This document shows positions 6,898-9,107 of a DNA stretch of 9,107 bases, one piece after another. The position numbers and the translations under genes are program-made. Every line of letters begins with the position of its first letter. Positions within the stretch are counted from its first letter, which is position 1. The notes beneath the pieces were generated by a model. The model was not told where the DNA came from, did no database searches, and saw nothing but the letters and a program-made list of their open reading frames with translations. The DNA is from JAVBOP01 sp031550405 (GTDB taxonomy: Bacteria; Bacteroidota; Ignavibacteria; Kapaibacteriales; UBA2268): positions 1 to 9,107 of the forward strand of contig JAVBOP010000134.1 of assembly GCA_031550405.1 (NCBI GenBank), read 5' to 3'.

Positions 6898-7674
6898 ATG
6901 TTAATAAAACTCCTTGAAACTGTAAAATTTTTTCACTGTGAAATTATAGATTCAACAAATAATCTGGCGTTGCAGCTTCTCAATGAAATGCAATTCTCGA
7001 AAAATCGGCAAGAAAAATACATCGCTGTTACTGCTGGTTTTCAAACGAAAGGCAGAGGACGCAACAATAAATTCTGGTTTGGCGAGACAAATAGCAACAT
7101 CTATTTTTCGCTGGCGCTTAATCATAATCCTGATCAAATACCATTGTATTTGCTGCAAGTTATTGGTTCTCTTGCAAGTTACAAAGTTCTTTCCCAATTT
7201 GTTGCAGCTCCATTTATTAAAATAAAATATCCCAACGATATTTATGTTTTTGAAAAAAAATGCAGCAAATTCAAGAAAATTTCGGGCATTATTTCTGAAA
7301 CTAATTATTTCAGCGAAAAAAAATGCAACTCGGTCATAGGTATTGGAATTAATGTGAATCAGACCTTTTTTCCGCCCGAAATAGCGGACACAGCAACGAG
7401 TTTGCGGCTGCTCGGAATTGAGCAAGATATGCAAAAATTGATAAAGGAATTAGCGATAAATATTGTCAATTTGCTGTCCGATAATCCGCAAAAAATTATA
7501 GAGGATTGGAGCAATATCGTTGATATTACAGACAAGAGCGTGATATTATTGAGTGAGCCTGACAAAAAATATTTTGCTGAAAAAATTCTTCCTGATTGCC
7601 GCCTGATACTTGTTGACAATTATGAAAAAAAATTAATAATTGACAATGGCGATTCTATCAGATATGAATTTTGA
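6898..7674 (+). CDS. birA: Biotin-[acetyl-CoA-carboxylase] ligase, class I (no DNA-binding domain)
   Basis: The enzyme makes biotinyl-5'-AMP from biotin and ATP and transfers biotin to the acceptor lysine of biotin-dependent carboxylases in the cytoplasm. The 258-residue protein shows the usual motifs: DSTNNLA (18-24), the biotin-binding loop QTKGRGRNN with GRGR at 52-55, KYPNDIYV (110-117, the KWPND motif), KISGIISE (127-134) with Lys127, and GIGINVN (148-154). A short C-terminal BPL_C-type domain follows (about 210-258). There is no N-terminal helix-turn-helix, so it should not repress biotin genes as E. coli BirA does. The GRGR loop ends in NN rather than the RG of E. coli, which may not matter. 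Its ATG lies 3 bases after the preceding lipoprotein stop codon. An AT-rich hairpin overlaps its own stop codon. Confidence 0.95.
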   Translation: MLIKLLETVKFFHCEIIDSTNNLALQLLNEMQFSKNRQEKYIAVTAGFQTKGRGRNNKFWFGETNSNIYFSLALNHNPDQIPLYLLQVIGSLASYKVLSQFVAAPFIKIKYPNDIYVFEKKCSKFKKISGIISETNYFSEKKCNSVIGIGINVNQTFFPPEIADTATSLRLLGIEQDMQKLIKELAINIVNLLSDNPQKIIEDWSNIVDITDKSVILLSEPDKKYFAEKILPDCRLILVDNYEKKLIIDNGDSIRYEF

Positions 7675-7700
7675 AAAATTTAAATAATATAATTTTTCAA
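7671..7700. terminator. AT-rich hairpin at the end of the rnr-birA unit
   Basis: TTGAAAAATT (7671-7680) and AATTTTTCAA (7691-7700) form a perfect 10-bp stem with a 10-base loop, beginning within the last two codons of birA. A run of T is in the distal arm, but no T-tract follows, so this is a weak or possibly bidirectional terminator, or an mRNA 3'-end stabiliser. Confidence 0.45.
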
Positions 7701-7885
7701 TTAATGTAGATACTTGAATTTTCAAGGAATTACCAGTGTATTTGTTGCGATATTTTATAATTCTTCATTTACAGCAGAGTTAAGATACATTAAAACATCA
7801 ATTATCATCACTCCATATTTTTAATTTTTTTTCATAAATCTATCGAATATCAAAATTCATTGAAGGAAGTTTGGAATAAAATTTG

Positions 7886-7893
7886 TATATTTG
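7886..7893 (+). promoter_or_regulatory. Candidate -7 element for porX
   Basis: TATATTTG matches TAnnTTTG exactly and would give a leader of roughly 90 bases. A TTG at 7860-7862 lies 23 bases upstream, slightly further than the usual -33 spacing. TAACTTTA at 7961-7968 is a near match that would give a much shorter leader and is the alternative. Confidence 0.6.
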
Positions 7894-7920
7894 TATGAGA
7901 TTTTGTTGAATTAAATTAAT

Positions 7921-7991
7921 TTGTTCCCAATCAGGCATTTTTACCGCATTATTCGTATTATAACTTTAAACAACCAATTAACAGGGAACAA
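7921..7991. repeat. 8-bp inverted repeat flanking the porX leader
   Basis: TTGTTCCC (7921-7928) is the exact reverse complement of GGGAACAA (7984-7991). The right arm ends two bases before the porX ATG. If transcription starts near 7900, the arms could pair in the mRNA around a 55-base loop and cover the translation start. The arms are short, so chance is a real possibility. Confidence 0.3.
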
Positions 7992-7993
7992 TT

Positions 7994-9107
7994 ATGAACA
8001 GCCAAAACAGGCAAATCTTGTGGGTCGATGACGAAATCGAACTGCTAAAACCTCACATAATCCTTCTAAAACAACGCGGTTACGACGTTGATACTTGCAC
8101 AAATGGTGCCGATGCTATTGAGCTGGTTAAGACAAAAAGCTATAGCTTGATTTTTATTGACGAAATGATGGTCGGCATGTCGGGGCTGGAAACTCTGGCA
8201 CATATCAAAGAATATAATCCGGATATTCCCGTTGTTATGGCAACGAAAAACGAAGCTGAAAGCCTGATGGAAGAGGCTATTGGCAGGAAAATCAGCGATT
8301 ATTTGACTAAACCAATTAATCCTGCGCAAGTGCTGATGGTTTGCAAAAAATTTTTTGACAGCGATAGAATTGAAAAGGAAAAGTTTACGCAGGATTATCT
8401 GTCGGGTTTTGCCCAAATTTCGGCGCAAATGTTTAGTCCAATGATTTGGGCGGACTGGAAAGATGTGTACCACAAGCTCGCAACATGGAGCATCGAGCTT
8501 GATAAACTTGGCGATGACGGGCTTAAAGAGACTTTGCACGGTAAATGGCACGAATGCAATATAGAATTTTCAAGATTTGTTGAAAACAATTATTTGTCTT
8601 GGCTAAATCACAAAGACAATGACAGGAATGACGAAAATCCTGTCCTGTCGCCGCATATTCTTGATGAATATCTTTTGCCGATATTGAAAAAGCAAGAACA
8701 GAATGTTTACCTGTTTGTTATCGATTGCTTGCGGTACGATCAGTGGCTCATTTTTAAGGAATTGCTAAATCCATATTATACATTCAACACGGATTTGTAT
8801 TGTTCCATTTTGCCAACTGCGACGCCATATTCCCGCAATTCAATTTTTGCAGGACTCTATCCCATTGATATTAAAAAGCATTATCCTGAATGGTGGAATG
8901 TTGATACAAATTCGGAAGACCATAAGCAAAATGCGAATGAGAAAGATTTGCTCGAAGCGTGGCTGCAAAGAAAAGGCTTGCCACACAAGCAAAAAACAGC
9001 TTTTCTAAAGGTATTCGATCCCGATTTTGGTAAAAAAATAGAGCGCGAATTTGACAAATATATGAGCAATAAGCTCACAACAATTGTAATAAATGCTGTT
9101 GATATGA
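7994..9107 (+). CDS. porX: T9SS response regulator PorX with PglZ domain (3' end beyond the window)
   Basis: PorX is the cytoplasmic regulator of the type IX secretion system. It is a response regulator paired with the kinase PorY, and its C-terminal PglZ domain belongs to the alkaline-phosphatase superfamily. The 371 codons present show a receiver domain (about 1-120) with Asp12 and Asp13, phosphoacceptor Asp56 in FIDEMMVGMSG, Thr84 and Lys106 in LTKP. A helical linker covers about 125-205. The start of PglZ shows FVIDCLRYDQW (Asp244, Asp249) and LPTATPYSRNSIF, with Thr275 and Thr277 in the metal-binding nucleophile region. This receiver-PglZ arrangement and the motif spacing are characteristic of PorX. 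The ATG at 7994 sits right before the receiver domain. The frame is open to the window end, and PorX usually has about 520 residues, so about 150 should follow. It agrees with the T9SS sorting domain on the protease remnant at the left edge. Confidence 0.95.
   Translation, partial: MNSQNRQILWVDDEIELLKPHIILLKQRGYDVDTCTNGADAIELVKTKSYSLIFIDEMMVGMSGLETLAHIKEYNPDIPVVMATKNEAESLMEEAIGRKISDYLTKPINPAQVLMVCKKFFDSDRIEKEKFTQDYLSGFAQISAQMFSPMIWADWKDVYHKLATWSIELDKLGDDGLKETLHGKWHECNIEFSRFVENNYLSWLNHKDNDRNDENPVLSPHILDEYLLPILKKQEQNVYLFVIDCLRYDQWLIFKELLNPYYTFNTDLYCSILPTATPYSRNSIFAGLYPIDIKKHYPEWWNVDTNSEDHKQNANEKDLLEAWLQRKGLPHKQKTAFLKVFDPDFGKKIEREFDKYMSNKLTTIVINAVDM

Larger units (their letters stand above)
7675..7993. 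other. Intergenic region upstream of porX
   Basis: This stretch of about 320 bases has no credible open frame. It holds the distal arm of the birA hairpin and a short dyad, CTTGAA-TT-TTCAAG (7713-7726), of unknown meaning. It also holds a full-match -7 element (7886-7893) and an 8-bp inverted repeat that ends just before the porX start. The rest is AT-rich sequence in which I see nothing specific. Confidence 0.7.

Noticed and set aside
7713..7726. Short dyad CTTGAA-TT-TTCAAG downstream of birA
   Set aside because: Six-bp arms with a two-base spacer in AT-rich DNA are common, and nothing nearby gives it a role.
8066..8551. Long minus-strand open frame opposite porX
   Set aside because: It is a shadow of the PorX coding region. 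The plus-strand translation has clear receiver and PglZ motifs, and the minus-strand product has none.

Overview
The window reads as an AT-rich member of the Bacteroidota or wider FCB group. The evidence is a subtilase remnant ending in a type IX secretion (T9SS) type A sorting domain, the T9SS response regulator PorX at the right edge, start codons without clear Shine-Dalgarno sequences, and several matches to the Bacteroidota -7 promoter element TAnnTTTG. A deep-branching relative such as Ignavibacteria or Kapabacteria is possible, but the sequence alone does not decide it.

Left part (1-2032, all minus strand): a damaged secreted-protease locus. Read in its own direction it begins with a small lipoprotein whose signal peptide and body lie in different frames. 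That body resembles the N-terminal propeptide of Bacteroidota subtilases. A subtilase (peptidase S8) fragment with a T9SS sorting domain follows. The fragment has an in-frame stop ahead of its catalytic Asp, a pair of compensating indels that remove the catalytic His motif, and a further frameshift inside the sorting signal.

Middle part (2033-7674, all plus strand): housekeeping and envelope genes that look intact. A 346-bp intergenic region leads into an exported FKBP-type peptidyl-prolyl isomerase, which is closed by a good intrinsic terminator. Next comes a probable transcription unit: RNase R, a single-domain voltage-gated cation channel of the NavBac type, an ABC-transport auxiliary lipoprotein of the PqiC type, and a biotin-protein ligase (BirA) without a DNA-binding domain. 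An 18-bp perfect palindrome overlaps the predicted promoter of RNase R.

Right part (7675-9107): an intergenic region of about 320 bp with an AT-rich hairpin at the birA end and a probable promoter, then porX. PorX is a response regulator fused to a PglZ phosphatase-like domain, cut off by the window edge. No tRNA, rRNA, CRISPR array, insertion sequence or phage gene was seen. I found no clearly new multi-gene system. The points most worth a second look are the camouflaged inactive protease with its propeptide-like lipoprotein, the Gly-containing selectivity filter of the channel, and the palindromic rnr promoter.
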